A DNA stretch of 50,723 nucleotides from Pseudomonas putida W15Oct28 (GTDB lineage: Bacteria; Pseudomonadota; Gammaproteobacteria; Pseudomonadales; Pseudomonadaceae): positions 1-50,723 of the forward strand of contig NZ_JENB01000036.1 in NCBI RefSeq assembly GCF_000708715.2, written 5' to 3'. The position numbers were made by a program, and so were the translations under genes. The notes beneath the pieces were generated by a model. That model did not search any database. It was not told the origin of the DNA and was given only the letters and a program-made list of their open reading frames with translations. Positions 15,583 through 25,703 of the stretch are shown piece by piece (positions within the stretch are counted from its first letter, which is position 1; each line of letters starts with the position of its first letter).

Positions 15583-17337
15583 CTACCTGTCGAAAGCACG
15601 CAGCCGCTTGTAAAGCGTGGTCCGGCTTATGCCCAGCCCACGCGCCACTGCCGAAAGGTTGCCATTGGCCTGCTGCACGAGTGCCTGCAGGTCTGCTTCC
15701 TCTGGCACAACCCATACCGGCACCTGCGACTCGGCAAGAAAACCCGCTGGCAGGTGCTCCACGCCAACCGGATCATCGCCCGCCAAGGCCAGCGCCACCT
15801 GCAGCACACTCACCAGCTCACGCAGGTTGCCTGGCCAAGGGTGCTGGTCTAGCAGGTCGATGATGGCGGCGGGCAGTCGCGCAGGTTGCCTGGCGTCACG
15901 GTAACGGGCATGCACCTGTTCGATCAGCCGGCGCCGGTCAGCGCGCTCGCGCAGCGGCGGCAATACCACGGCCAGGCCGGCGATGCGGTAATACAGGTCT
16001 TGGCGAAAGCGCCCGGCGCGCACTTCTTCGGCCAGGTCGCGGTTGCTCGCCGACACCACGCGGATATCCACTGCCACCGGCTCGCCACTGCCTAGCGGCT
16101 GAATGCTGCGTGACTGCAACACACGCAGCAGGCGTGCCTGGGTGGGCAGTGGCATGTCGCCGATTTCATCGAGAAACAAGATGCCGTGGTCGGCCTTGCG
16201 GATCAGCCCCGGGTTGCCCTTGTGGTGCGCGCCGGTGAAGGCGCCTTTGTCGTAGCCGAACAGCTCCGACTCCACCAGGTCGGCCGGGATCGCCGCACAG
16301 TTGACGGCAACCAGCGGCCGGTCGGCGCGGCTGCTGGCGCGGTGCAGGCTATCGACGAACACTTCCTTGCCGACGCCGGTTTCACCTTGCACCAACACCG
16401 GGATGTCTTTTTCCAGTAACAGGCCGGCCTGTTGCAACGCTTTGTCCAGGCGCGGCTCGCCACTGTCGGCCTCGGGGCGGCGAGCGGTTTCGCGTGGGGG
16501 GTGCCACTGGCAATGAAAGCGGTTGCGCCCGGTGGCTTGCAGGGCAAATGCCTGTTCTCGGGGATGACTGAGCAGCTGTTGCAGGGGCAACTGGAACAGC
16601 TGCTCGATGTTCTGCCGCAGCGGATTACCGCCGAGCAGGCTGTCGGCCCGGTGATTGGCGGCCAGCACCTGCCCGCGCTCATCGAACACCAGCAGGCCGG
16701 CCCAAGGGCTGTCGAGGTTGTCGGAGGCGCTGTTGAAGATCAGTTGCGCATGCCGGTCGGCATGCTCGGCCAGGATCAGGCGGTTTTCCAGGCTCTGGCC
16801 CATCATGCGCACCAGGCCAAGCGTCTGGCTGGCCGGCAGGTAGCCATCGCTGGCAACGTCGAGCACTCCGACCAGTTGCCGCGCGGCGTCGAACAGGGGG
16901 GCGGCGGCGCTGGACATGTAGCGGTTCTGGCGCAGGAAGTGTTCGTCCTGGCCCACGTGGATCGCCTGGGCGCAAATCAGTGTGGTGCCCAGGGCATTGG
17001 TGCCGACGCCATGCTCGAGCCAATGGGCACCGGCGCTGAAACCATGCTGCTGGTTCGGCTCGATGAAACGCCGCGAGCCCCAGCTATCGAGTATGCAGCC
17101 GCTGGCATCGGCCAGCATCACCAGGTAGCTGGCGTTGCCCAGCAGGTGTGTGTATTGCGGCAGTACTTCCTCGCGGGTCAGGCGCAGCAGGGCCTGGCGC
17201 TTTTCCAGCAGGGCGCTGAGCTCGGTGCGGGTCAGGCAGTCGAAGTCCGGCGCGTGCTGCGGCTGCAAGCCGTGATCGCGGCAGCGGGCCCAGGAAGCCT
17301 GGATCAGTTGGGCGTGGGTCGAAGCGGATGCGGCCAT
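15583..17337 (-). CDS. Sigma-54-dependent activator, AcoR type (GAF - AAA+ - Fis)
   Basis: A 584-residue enhancer-binding protein. An N-terminal GAF-like sensor spans about residues 60-220 and a PAS-like region about 225-330. The AAA+ domain (about 345-520) has Walker A GETGVGKE, the intact sigma-54 contact loop GAFTGA, and Walker B FLDEIGD. The C-terminal Fis-type helix-turn-helix contains GNLSAVARGLGISRTTLYKRL. There is no receiver domain, so a small molecule rather than phosphorylation probably controls it. The ATG at 17337 follows AGGA at normal spacing. It diverges from a six-gene ABC import operon whose promoter is a near-perfect -24/-12 element with repeats upstream, so it is the probable activator of that operon. 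AcoR relatives respond to alcohols, acetoin or polyols; the effector here is unknown. Confidence 0.9.
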   Translation of the reverse strand: MAASASTHAQLIQASWARCRDHGLQPQHAPDFDCLTRTELSALLEKRQALLRLTREEVLPQYTHLLGNASYLVMLADASGCILDSWGSRRFIEPNQQHGFSAGAHWLEHGVGTNALGTTLICAQAIHVGQDEHFLRQNRYMSSAAAPLFDAARQLVGVLDVASDGYLPASQTLGLVRMMGQSLENRLILAEHADRHAQLIFNSASDNLDSPWAGLLVFDERGQVLAANHRADSLLGGNPLRQNIEQLFQLPLQQLLSHPREQAFALQATGRNRFHCQWHPPRETARRPEADSGEPRLDKALQQAGLLLEKDIPVLVQGETGVGKEVFVDSLHRASSRADRPLVAVNCAAIPADLVESELFGYDKGAFTGAHHKGNPGLIRKADHGILFLDEIGDMPLPTQARLLRVLQSRSIQPLGSGEPVAVDIRVVSASNRDLAEEVRAGRFRQDLYYRIAGLAVVLPPLRERADRRRLIEQVHARYRDARQPARLPAAIIDLLDQHPWPGNLRELVSVLQVALALAGDDPVGVEHLPAGFLAESQVPVWVVPEEADLQALVQQANGNLSAVARGLGISRTTLYKRLRAFDR

Positions 17338-17375
17338 GGGCCTGTCCTGTGGGGTTGTTGTTATGGGCCGACCGC

Positions 17376-17444
17376 TGTTCAGTGTTGTCCACGGGTGTTC
17401 ATTGTCAAACCGGCAAGTGTTCAGTTGTTCAGCGATTGTGTTCA
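17376..17444. promoter_or_regulatory. Five TGTTCA repeats: candidate enhancer for the sigma-54 activator
   Basis: TGTTCA occurs at 17376, 17396, 17418, 17426 and 17439, all in one orientation, within 69 bp. The array lies about 65-130 bp upstream of the -24 element, where sigma-54 activators normally bind, and is also just upstream of the activator gene itself. Confidence 0.55.
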
Positions 17445-17508
17445 GGTGTGAAGCCGCGATTTGCCAGCGCTGCCACCCAGGCCCCGGACCAGAGCACCGG
17501 GAAACGAT

Positions 17509-17524
17509 TGGCACGGAACTGGCT
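17509..17524 (+). promoter_or_regulatory. Sigma-54 (-24/-12) promoter of the ABC operon
   Basis: TGGCACG-GAAC-TGGCT matches the consensus TGGCACG-N4-TTGCW at every specified base except one T, and the invariant GG and GC are 12 bp apart. The expected transcription start is near 17535, leaving a leader of about 25 nt before the ATG at 17561. Confidence 0.8.
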
Positions 17525-17560
17525 GTACCTGGCAGACAACAATCACAAGAAGGCCACGCC

Positions 17561-18654
17561 ATGTCCCTGGTGCTGGAGCAGGTCAGCCGCAGCGTCGATA
17601 ACCAGTCCTGGATCGTCGATGCCTCGCTGCGTTTCGAGCCCGGTTCGTTCAACGTGCTGCTGGGCCGCACCCTCGCCGGCAAGACCAGCCTGATGCGCCT
17701 GATGGCGGGGCTCGACCGCCCGGATCGGGGCCGGGTGCTGATGGATGGCCAGGACGTCACCGGTGTGCCGGTGCGCCAGCGCAATGTGTCGATGGTGTAT
17801 CAGCAGTTCATCAATTACCCGACCTTGAGCGTGTTCGAAAACATCGCCTCGCCGCTGCGCCAGGCGCGCATGGCTGAGGACCAGATCCGCCGGCGGGTTC
17901 AGGAAACCGCCGAGATGCTGCGCATCGAATCCTACCTGCAACGCCTGCCGCTGGAACTGTCCGGCGGCCAGCAGCAACGCACGGCGATGGCCAGGGCATT
18001 GGTCAAGGATGCCTCGTTGATCCTCTTCGATGAGCCGTTGGTGAACCTCGACTACAAGTTGCGCGAAGGTCTGCGCCAGGAGCTGCGCGAACTGTTCGCG
18101 GCGCGTCATTGCATTGCCGTGTACGCCACCACCGAGGCCAACGAGGCGCTGGCGCTGGGCGGCACCACCACCCTGGTACACGAAGGCCGGATCGTGCAGA
18201 GCGGGCCCACCGCCGAGGTGTATCAGCGCCCGGGCAGTGTGCTGGCTGCCGAGCTGTTTTCCGAGCCGCCGATAAACCTGGTGGCCGGCCGTATCAGTGG
18301 CAATGAGGTGAGCCTGGCCCAGGCCGTGCATTTTGCCCGCAATGCCGACTTGCAGCCGCTGGCCGAGGGCGACTACCGCTTTGGCGTGCGCCCCAGCCAT
18401 ATCACCCTGGTGCCGGCCCATGATGATGACCTGGAGCTGGCAGTGCTGGTGGAACTGGCAGAGATCAGCGGTTCAGAAACCTTCCTGCATGTGCGCAACG
18501 AATACTGGCGCATGGTCCTGCACCTGCCCGGGGTGCACGAATACCAGGTGGACACGCCGATTCGGGTGTTTATCCCCACGCACAAGCTGTTCGTCTTCGA
18601 CAGCGCCGGGGCGTTGGTGCAGGCCCCGGGGCTGCGCCAGGCAAGGAGAGGGTG

Positions 18655-18655
<1 letters not shown>
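17561..18655 (+). CDS. ABC importer ATP-binding protein, GlpS-like, with degenerate ATP-site residues
   Basis: A 364-residue MalK/UgpC-class ATPase with a C-terminal regulatory (TOBE-like) region. It has Walker A GRTLAGKT (35-42; glycine count reduced but GxxxxGKT kept), a Q-loop in VYQQF, the canonical signature LSGGQQQR and Walker B LILFDEP. The usual switch histidine is replaced: YATTEANEA has Thr191 where YVTHDQxEA has His. It pairs with the next gene's ATPase, whose signature is instead degenerate. The ATG at 17561 has AGAAGG upstream. First gene of the sigma-54-driven operon; TGATG overlap with the next gene indicates coupled translation. The gene set resembles the glycerol importer GlpSTPQV described in Rhizobium; glycerol or a related polyol is the best guess for substrate. 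Confidence 0.85.
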
Positions 18656-19748
<1,093 letters not shown>

Positions 19749-19752
<4 letters not shown>

Positions 19753-20615
19753 ACAACAAGGTGCAGAACAACAAGGCCTGGTGGCTGGTGCTGCCGGTGT
19801 TTTTGCTGGTGGCGTTCAGCGCCGTGGTACCGATGATGACGGTGGTCAACTACTCGGTGCAGGACATCTTCGACCAGTCCAACCGCTACTTCGTCGGTGC
19901 CGACTGGTACCGCCAGGTGCTGCGTGACCCGGCGCTGCACGATGCGCTGCTACGCCAATTCATCTACTCCACCTGCGTGCTGCTGATCGAGATCCCGCTG
20001 GGTATCGGCATTGCCCTGACCATGCCGACCAAAGGCCGAATGGCCTCGGTGTGCCTGATCATCATGGCGATCCCGTTGCTGATCCCGTGGAACGTGGTCG
20101 GTACCATCTGGCAAATTTTCGGCCGTGCCGACATCGGCCTGCTCGGCGCCACCCTGGCCAAGCTCGGGGTCAGCTACAACTATGCCGGCGACCCATTCGA
20201 CGCCTGGCTCACCGTGCTGGTGATGGATGTGTGGCACTGGACCTCGTTGGTGGCATTGCTGTGCTATTCGGGCCTGCGTGCGATCCCCGACGTGTACTAC
20301 CAGGCCGCGCGCATCGACCGTGCCTCGGGCTGGGCGGTGTTTCGCCATATCCAGCTGCCCAAGCTGAAAAACGTGCTGCTGATCGCGGTGATGCTGCGCT
20401 TCATGGACAGTTTCATGATCTACACCGAGCCATTCGTGCTGACCGGTGGCGGGCCGGGCAACGCCACCACGTTCCTCAGCCAGACCCTCACGCGCATGGC
20501 CGTGGGGCAGTTCGACCTGGGCCCGGCGGCGGCGTTCTCGCTGGTGTACTTCCTGATCATCCTGCTGGTGTCGTGGCTGTTCTACACAGCCATGACCCAT
20601 GCCGACAAGGACTAG
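19749..20615 (+). CDS. ABC importer permease, MalF/UgpA class (GlpP-like)
   Basis: A 288-residue inner-membrane permease with six predicted helices. The cytoplasmic EAA loop that docks the ATPase is seen as YYQAARIDRASGWAVFRHIQLPKL near residues 180-205. It starts with an ATGA overlap of the upstream ATPase gene, so the start is well fixed, and the next permease begins 3 bp after its stop. With the second permease it should form the membrane channel of a CUT1-type importer. The helix pattern starting KAWWLVLPVFLLVAFSAVVPMMTVVNYS is typical of GlpP-like sugar-alcohol or glycerol permeases. Substrate not determined from sequence. Confidence 0.88.
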
Positions 20616-20618
20616 GCC

Positions 20619-21419
<801 letters not shown>

Positions 21420-21431
21420 GGAGGGCAACGC

Positions 21432-21704
21432 ATGGAGTGGATGGCCTGGACCTTGCCGACGGCGCTGTTCTTTGTCGCCGTGGGCGTGCTGCTGCTGGGC
21501 ATGACCCTGCTTGAACTGCGCCGCCCCTGCGTGGAGCGGCGGGGCTTCTTGCCGCTGGTCACCAGCCGTGGTGACCGCTTGTTCATCGGCCTGCTGGCCA
21601 GCGCCTACCTGCACCTGCTGGTGGTCGGCGTCAGCGACTGGCCCTTGTGGGTGGCCTCGCTGCTGTCGTTGGCGTGGCTGGTGGTGGTGCTGCGCTGGGG
21701 CTGA
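21432..21704 (+). CDS. Small DUF2160-like membrane protein of the ABC operon
   Basis: A 90-residue hydrophobic protein with two or three membrane helices (residues about 8-27, 48-65 and 68-88) joined by a short basic loop containing ERRGFLPLV. Proteins of this size and pattern (DUF2160) accompany glycerol-type ABC importers between the second permease and the binding-protein gene. The role is unknown; it may assist assembly or act as an accessory subunit. Strong GAGGAGG ribosome site upstream; 12 bp from the previous stop and 39 bp before the binding-protein gene. Confidence 0.78.
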   Translation: MEWMAWTLPTALFFVAVGVLLLGMTLLELRRPCVERRGFLPLVTSRGDRLFIGLLASAYLHLLVVGVSDWPLWVASLLSLAWLVVVLRWG

Positions 21705-21743
21705 GCGAGCGGCCCTGTGGGATAACTGAAACGGGAGATCACA

Positions 21744-23483
21744 ATGTTCGATAACAAGCACAACAGGCGACATTTGACCCTTGCCGCGTTGCTGGTACTG
21801 GCCAGCGTGCACGGCACTGCCTGGGCTGACCAGTACGAAGATGCGGCAAAAAAATGGATCGGCAGCGAGTTCAAGCCTTCAACCCTTGCCCCTGAACAGC
21901 AACTGGCCGAATTGCAGTGGTTCATCAAGGCTGCCGAGCCGTTCCGTGGCATGAAGATCAATGTGGTGTCGGAAACCATCACCACCCATGAATATGAATC
22001 CAAGGTGCTGGCCAAGGCCTTCAGCGAGATCACCGGCATCCAGCTGACCCACGACCTGCTGCAGGAAGGCGACGTGGTGGAAAAACTGCAGACGCAGATG
22101 CAGTCGGACAAGAACATCTACGACGGCTGGGTCAATGACTCCGACCTGATCGGCACGCATTTTCGCTATGGCAAGGTGGAGTCGATTACCGACCTGATGG
22201 CCAACGAGGGCAAGGACTACACCTCGCCGACCCTCGACCTGAAGGATTTCATCGGTATCTCCTTCACCACTGCGCCGGATGGCAAGGTCTATCAGCTGCC
22301 CGACCAGCAGTTCGCCAACCTCTACTGGTTCCGCGCCGACTGGTTCGAGCGGCCAGAGCTGAAGGCCAAGTTCAAGGAAAAGTACGGTTATGAGCTGGGT
22401 GTGCCGGTGAACTGGTCGGCCTACGAGGACATTGCCAAGTTCTTCACCGAAGACGTCAAGGAAATCGACGGCAAGCGCGTCTACGGGCACATGGACTACG
22501 GCAAGAAAGACCCATCGCTGGGCTGGCGCTTCACTGATGCCTGGTTCTCCATGGCCGGTGGTGGTGACAAGGGCCTGCCCAATGGCCTGCCGGTGGATGA
22601 ATGGGGCATTCGCGTCGAGGACTGCCATCCGGTGGGTTCCAGCGTGACCCGCGGCGGCGACACCAACGGCCCGGCCGCCGTCTATGCCACGCAAAAGTAC
22701 GTGGACTGGATGCGTGCCTATGCGCCCAAGGAAGCCCAGGGCATGACCTTCTCCGAAGCAGGCCCGGTACCAGCGCAGGGCAACATTGCCCAGCAGATAT
22801 TCTGGTATACCGCATTTACTGCCGACATGACCAAGCCCGGCTTGCCGGTGGTAAATGCCGACGGCACGCCGAAGTGGCGCATGGCGCCCTCGCCGAAGGG
22901 GCCTTATTGGGAGGAGGGGATGAAACTGGGCTACCAGGACACCGGCTCCTGGACTTTCTTCAAGTCCACCCCCGAGAAGCAACGCCTGGCGGCGTGGCTG
23001 TATGCCCAGTTCGTCACCTCCAAGACCGTGTCGCTGAAAAAGACCATCGTCGGCCTGACGCCGATTCGTGAGTCGGACATCAACTCCCAGGCCATGACCG
23101 ACCTGGCGCCCAAGCTGGGCGGGCTGGTGGAGTTCTACCGCAGCCCGGCGCGGGTGCAGTGGACGCCGACCGGCACCAACGTGCCGGATTACCCGCGGCT
23201 GGCACAGCTGTGGTGGAGCCATATCGCCGAAGTGGCCAGTGGCGAGAAGACCCCGCAGGAAGCCCTGGACGGCCTGGCCCGCGACCAGGACCGCATGATG
23301 GAACGCTTGCAGCGCTCCAATGCCCAGGCGACCTGTGCACCCAAGATGAACCCGGAGAAAGACGCCCAGTACTGGTTCGACCAGCCGGGGGCGCCGAAAC
23401 CCAAGCTGGCCAACGAAAAGCCCAAGGGCGAGACAGTCAGCTACACCGAACTGCTGAAGTCGTGGGAGGCGGCCAGGAAGTGA
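21744..23483 (+). CDS. Periplasmic solute-binding protein of the ABC operon (GlpV-like)
   Basis: A 579-residue extracellular binding protein, larger than most maltose-type proteins (about 400) but matching the size expected for GlpV-type glycerol-binding proteins. An N-terminal signal peptide ends at about AWA-DQ (residues 27-29). The mature part has two lobes typical of the family, with many aromatic residues that could form a polyol or sugar site (for example YQLPDQQFANLYWFRADWF). The ATG at 21744 follows GGGAG. It is the last gene of the operon, and a REP pair follows its stop. The substrate is inferred only from family resemblance: glycerol, another polyol or a short diol are all possible given the AcoR-like regulator. 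Confidence 0.85.
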   Translation: MFDNKHNRRHLTLAALLVLASVHGTAWADQYEDAAKKWIGSEFKPSTLAPEQQLAELQWFIKAAEPFRGMKINVVSETITTHEYESKVLAKAFSEITGIQLTHDLLQEGDVVEKLQTQMQSDKNIYDGWVNDSDLIGTHFRYGKVESITDLMANEGKDYTSPTLDLKDFIGISFTTAPDGKVYQLPDQQFANLYWFRADWFERPELKAKFKEKYGYELGVPVNWSAYEDIAKFFTEDVKEIDGKRVYGHMDYGKKDPSLGWRFTDAWFSMAGGGDKGLPNGLPVDEWGIRVEDCHPVGSSVTRGGDTNGPAAVYATQKYVDWMRAYAPKEAQGMTFSEAGPVPAQGNIAQQIFWYTAFTADMTKPGLPVVNADGTPKWRMAPSPKGPYWEEGMKLGYQDTGSWTFFKSTPEKQRLAAWLYAQFVTSKTVSLKKTIVGLTPIRESDINSQAMTDLAPKLGGLVEFYRSPARVQWTPTGTNVPDYPRLAQLWWSHIAEVASGEKTPQEALDGLARDQDRMMERLQRSNAQATCAPKMNPEKDAQYWFDQPGAPKPKLANEKPKGETVSYTELLKSWEAARK

Positions 23484-23500
23484 TCGGCTGAACACCGCGT

Positions 23501-23596
23501 TGGCTTCTTCGCGGGCTCGCCCGCTCCCACAGGTACTGCACCGCTCTCAAGGGTTGCGGGGTTCCTGTGGGAGCGGGCAAGCCCGCGAAGAGGCCA
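23501..23596. repeat. Inverted REP pair
   Basis: Arms at 23501-23533 and 23564-23596 are near-complementary (CTTCGCGGGCTCGCCCGCTC and its complement). This is the common P. putida REP with a central GCGGG-N-CCCGC hairpin. It lies between the convergent ABC operon and folD. Confidence 0.88.
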
Positions 23597-23626
23597 GCAA
23601 AGCCACTGCATGAATCGCAGGCAAAA

Positions 23627-23655
23627 AAAACGGCACCTGCCAGAGGTGCCGTTTT
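23627..23655. terminator. Bidirectional intrinsic terminator, mainly for folD
   Basis: A perfect 12-bp stem (AAAACGGCACCT and AGGTGCCGTTTT, 5-nt loop) is flanked by an A-run on the left, which reads as a U-run for the leftward folD transcript. On the other strand it could also stop the ABC operon. Confidence 0.85.
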
Positions 23656-23669
23656 CGCATCACGCGCTA

Positions 23670-24524
23670 TTACTTATGCAGCTCTTCCGCCGCATACAGC
23701 GTGTTTTCCAGCAGGCAGGCCCGGGTCATCGGCCCGACGCCACCCGGCACCGGGGTGATCCAGCCCGCGCGCGGCAGGGCGGTCTCGTAGACGACGTCGC
23801 CGACCAGCTTGCCGTCTTCCTGCCGGTTGATGCCCACGTCGATGACGATGGCGCCTTCCTTGACCCACTCACCCTTGACCAGGCCCGGCTTGCCGGCAGC
23901 CACGACCACCAGGTCGGCACGCCCGACATGGCCGGCCAGGTCCTTGGTGAAGCGGTGGCAGACGGTCACGGTGCAGCCGGCCAGCAGCAGCTCCATGGCC
24001 ATCGGGCGACCCACGATGTTGGAGGCGCCGACGATCACCGCATCCATGCCGTACAGGTCCTGACCGGTGCTTTCCAGCAGGGTCATGATGCCTTTCGGTG
24101 TGCAGGGGCGCAGCAGCGGGATGCGCTGGGCCAGGCGGCCTACGTTGTAAGGGTGGAAGCCGTCCACGTCCTTGTCCGGGCGGATGCGCTCGAGCAGCAG
24201 CGAGGCGTCCAGGTGCTCCGGCAGCGGCAGTTGCAGCAGGATGCCGTCTACGGCCGGGTCGTCATTGAGGCGATCGATCAGCTCGGTCAGGGCCTGCTGC
24301 GAGGTTTCGCTGGGCAGGTCGAATGCCTGCGAAATGAAACCGACCTCTTCGCAGTCCTTGCGCTTGTGCGAGACATAGACTTGCGAGGCGGGGTCGGTGC
24401 CGACCAGGATCACTGCCAGGCCAGGCGTACGCAGGCCTTGCTGGCGACGCTCCACGACACGTTGAGCGATCTGCTTGCGCAGGCTGGCGGCGATCGCCTT
24501 GCCATCGATTAGGTGTGCAGTCAT
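23670..24524 (-). CDS. folD: Bifunctional methylenetetrahydrofolate dehydrogenase / methenyltetrahydrofolate cyclohydrolase
   Basis: A 284-residue cytosolic enzyme that interconverts 5,10-methylene-, methenyl- and 10-formyl-tetrahydrofolate using NADP, feeding purine and formyl-Met synthesis. Visible marks: the catalytic YVSHKRKDCEEVG with the active-site lysine, GILLQLPLPEHLD, the NADP-binding GASNIVGRPMAMELL, and the C-terminal PVPGGVGPMTRACLLENT. The ATG at 24522-24524 gives the usual length; the longer frame runs through upstream AT-rich DNA and is not coding. It is a single-gene unit with a terminator after it. It stands back to back with the tRNA cluster, as in other Pseudomonas genomes. 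Confidence 0.97.
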   Translation of the reverse strand: MTAHLIDGKAIAASLRKQIAQRVVERRQQGLRTPGLAVILVGTDPASQVYVSHKRKDCEEVGFISQAFDLPSETSQQALTELIDRLNDDPAVDGILLQLPLPEHLDASLLLERIRPDKDVDGFHPYNVGRLAQRIPLLRPCTPKGIMTLLESTGQDLYGMDAVIVGASNIVGRPMAMELLLAGCTVTVCHRFTKDLAGHVGRADLVVVAAGKPGLVKGEWVKEGAIVIDVGINRQEDGKLVGDVVYETALPRAGWITPVPGGVGPMTRACLLENTLYAAEELHK

Positions 24525-24629
24525 AGACGCGTGATTAACCATCGAGAAGGAAACAATAAAGAGCGCGTATTCTCGCACGACACGCGCCAAGGGCAAAGGC
24601 GGGTGGTCGGGCAAATCCCCTAACCCCTT

Positions 24630-24685
24630 AAATAATTTAAATTTTTTTGAAAAAGGTGTTGACGACTTTTGGGGTCGCCTATAAG
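24630..24685 (+). promoter_or_regulatory. Strong promoter of the tRNA cluster with UP-like element
   Basis: TTGACG (24659-24664) and TATAAG (24680-24685) are separated by 15 bp, shorter than the ideal 17, so the exact -10 may be shifted by a base or two. The AT-rich run just upstream (about 24630-24653) resembles an UP element, as expected for stable-RNA promoters. Confidence 0.65.
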
Positions 24686-24794
24686 ATTCGCCGCACTTGT
24701 CGGGCACAGCCTAGCACTGGTTGGCTAAGTCGGGCAGAATGAGTGGTTTAGCAGTTACCTGTTAATGACTCGTTCGGTTAGGCTTCAAGCTTAA

Positions 24795-24871
24795 GCGCCC
24801 GTAGCTCAGCTGGATAGAGCATCCGCCTTCTAAGCGGATGGTCGCAGGTTCGAGTCCTGCCGGGTGCGCCA
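24795..24871 (+). tRNA. tRNA-Arg (anticodon TCT)
   Basis: A 77-nt cloverleaf with a 7-bp acceptor stem (GCGCCCG with CGGGTGC), D-loop AGCTCAGCTGGATAGAGC, anticodon loop CTTCTAA, T-arm GGTTCGAGTCC and an encoded CCA. It decodes AGA. First gene of the four-tRNA cluster. Confidence 0.96.
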
Positions 24872-24913
24872 TTAGGCAGCATGGGCAAGCAAGTAAGGCT
24901 GTAATGCAATATG

Positions 24914-24989
24914 GTGGGCGTAGCTCAGTTGGTAGAGCGCCGGATTGTGATTCCGGTTGTCGTGGGTTCGATTCCCATCGTCCACCCCA
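24914..24989 (+). tRNA. tRNA-His (anticodon GTG), copy 1
   Basis: A 76-nt cloverleaf with acceptor GTGGGCG/CGTCCAC, anticodon loop TTGTGAT and encoded CCA. G at 24913 can serve as the extra G-1 that pairs with discriminator C73, the identity element of tRNA-His. Identical in sequence to the copy at 25171. Confidence 0.96.
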
Positions 24990-24998
24990 TATTCTTCG

Positions 24999-25026
24999 AA
25001 GGCGCCTCGATAGCATCTGGCGCCTT
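24999..25026 (+). repeat. Terminator-like hairpin between tRNA-His copy 1 and tRNA-Leu
   Basis: AAGGCGCC and GGCGCCTT form an 8-bp stem followed by TTTGTTTT. It resembles the terminator after the second tRNA-His but has a shorter T-run, so it may only partly stop transcription or mark a processing site. Confidence 0.5.
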
Positions 25027-25041
25027 TGTTTTAAGCGTTAC

Positions 25042-25126
25042 GCGGACGTGGTGAAATTGGTAGACACACTGGATTTAGGTTCCAGCGGCGCAAGCTGTAA
25101 GAGTTCGAGTCTCTTCGTCCGCACCA
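25042..25126 (+). tRNA. tRNA-Leu (anticodon TAG)
   Basis: An 85-nt type II tRNA with a long variable arm, acceptor GCGGACG/CGTCCGC, anticodon loop TTTAGGT, T-arm GAGTTCGAGTCTC and encoded CCA. It decodes CUA and related CUN codons. Confidence 0.95.
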
Positions 25127-25170
25127 TGCTTCTGTAAAGTTGTACCGCAATACTGCAACACCGCAATATG

Positions 25171-25246
25171 GTGGGCGTAGCTCAGTTGGTAGAGCGCCGG
25201 ATTGTGATTCCGGTTGTCGTGGGTTCGATTCCCATCGTCCACCCCA
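25171..25246 (+). tRNA. tRNA-His (anticodon GTG), copy 2
   Basis: Identical to copy 1 over the whole gene and in short flanks (GCAATATG before, CCCCATATTCT after), showing a local duplication kept intact. The upstream G again provides G-1. Confidence 0.96.
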
Positions 25247-25254
25247 TATTCTAG

Positions 25255-25292
25255 AAAAGGCGCCTTGATCGTGAGATCGGGCGCCTTTTTGT
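25255..25292 (+). terminator. Intrinsic terminator of the tRNA cluster
   Basis: AAAAGGCGCC (25255-25264) pairs with GGCGCCTTTT (25280-25289), with an inner GATC/GATC pairing in the loop and a T-run (TTTTTGTTTT). Ends the Arg-His-Leu-His transcript. Confidence 0.85.
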
Positions 25293-25337
25293 TTTGGCGC
25301 TGTGTGCATGTCGGGAGTATTTCAGCGCCTGTGAAAT

Positions 25338-25554
25338 CGAGCGCCGCCCGCGCGGCGCATCGCGAGCTGCGCTCGCTCCTACGTTTGTTTCGGGCCAGTC
25401 ATGCCTGTGCCAGAGGTGCGCGACCGCCTGGTTTATACGACGCGATATCGTGTCATGCGCTAGGGCGTTCGCGCGCTAATCTCGCAGGAATAATTGGCCC
25501 GAAACAAACGTAGGAGCGAGCGCAGCTCGCGATGCGCCGCGCGGGCGGCGCTCG
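25338..25554. repeat. Perfect 60-bp inverted repeat with 97-bp centre
   Basis: Arms 25338-25397 and 25495-25554 are exact reverse complements over 60 bp, each holding GCGAGCTGCGCTCGC-type palindromes and ACGTTTGTTTCGGGCCA at the inner end. The 97-bp centre has no open frame with a ribosome site, no target duplication was seen, and there is no transposase. It could be a P. putida-type palindromic repeat or a small non-autonomous element; transcribed, it would make a very stable hairpin. Confidence 0.85.
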
Positions 25555-25703
25555 GTCTGCCAGGCACTGAAAATGTCGTGGCGAATGCCCTCACGGCCAA
25601 TTCACATTCGGCCCCTTGCAATCCTCTGGTGGCGTCCCAATAAAAGCTGTTAGATTTCAGCCGGTTGAAACACCGGCTGATTGGCCGGCAGAGGAACAGC
25701 CCA
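25555..25703. other. Leader region before the small acidic protein gene
   Basis: About 150 bp with little structure except a hairpin CAGCCGGT-TGAAAC-ACCGGCTG (25658-25679) just ahead of the ribosome site of the next gene. The hairpin lies in the probable 5' leader and could affect translation; it has no T-tract. Confidence 0.4.

Noticed and set aside
23501..23596. Possible CRISPR-like palindromic repeats
   Set aside because: The repeats occur as isolated inverted pairs at gene ends, not as regularly spaced direct repeats with unique spacers, and no cas gene is present.
24795..25554. Integration site for a genomic island at the tRNA cluster
   Set aside because: No integrase and no direct repeat of a tRNA 3' end flanking foreign DNA was found; both sides are core genes in normal order.
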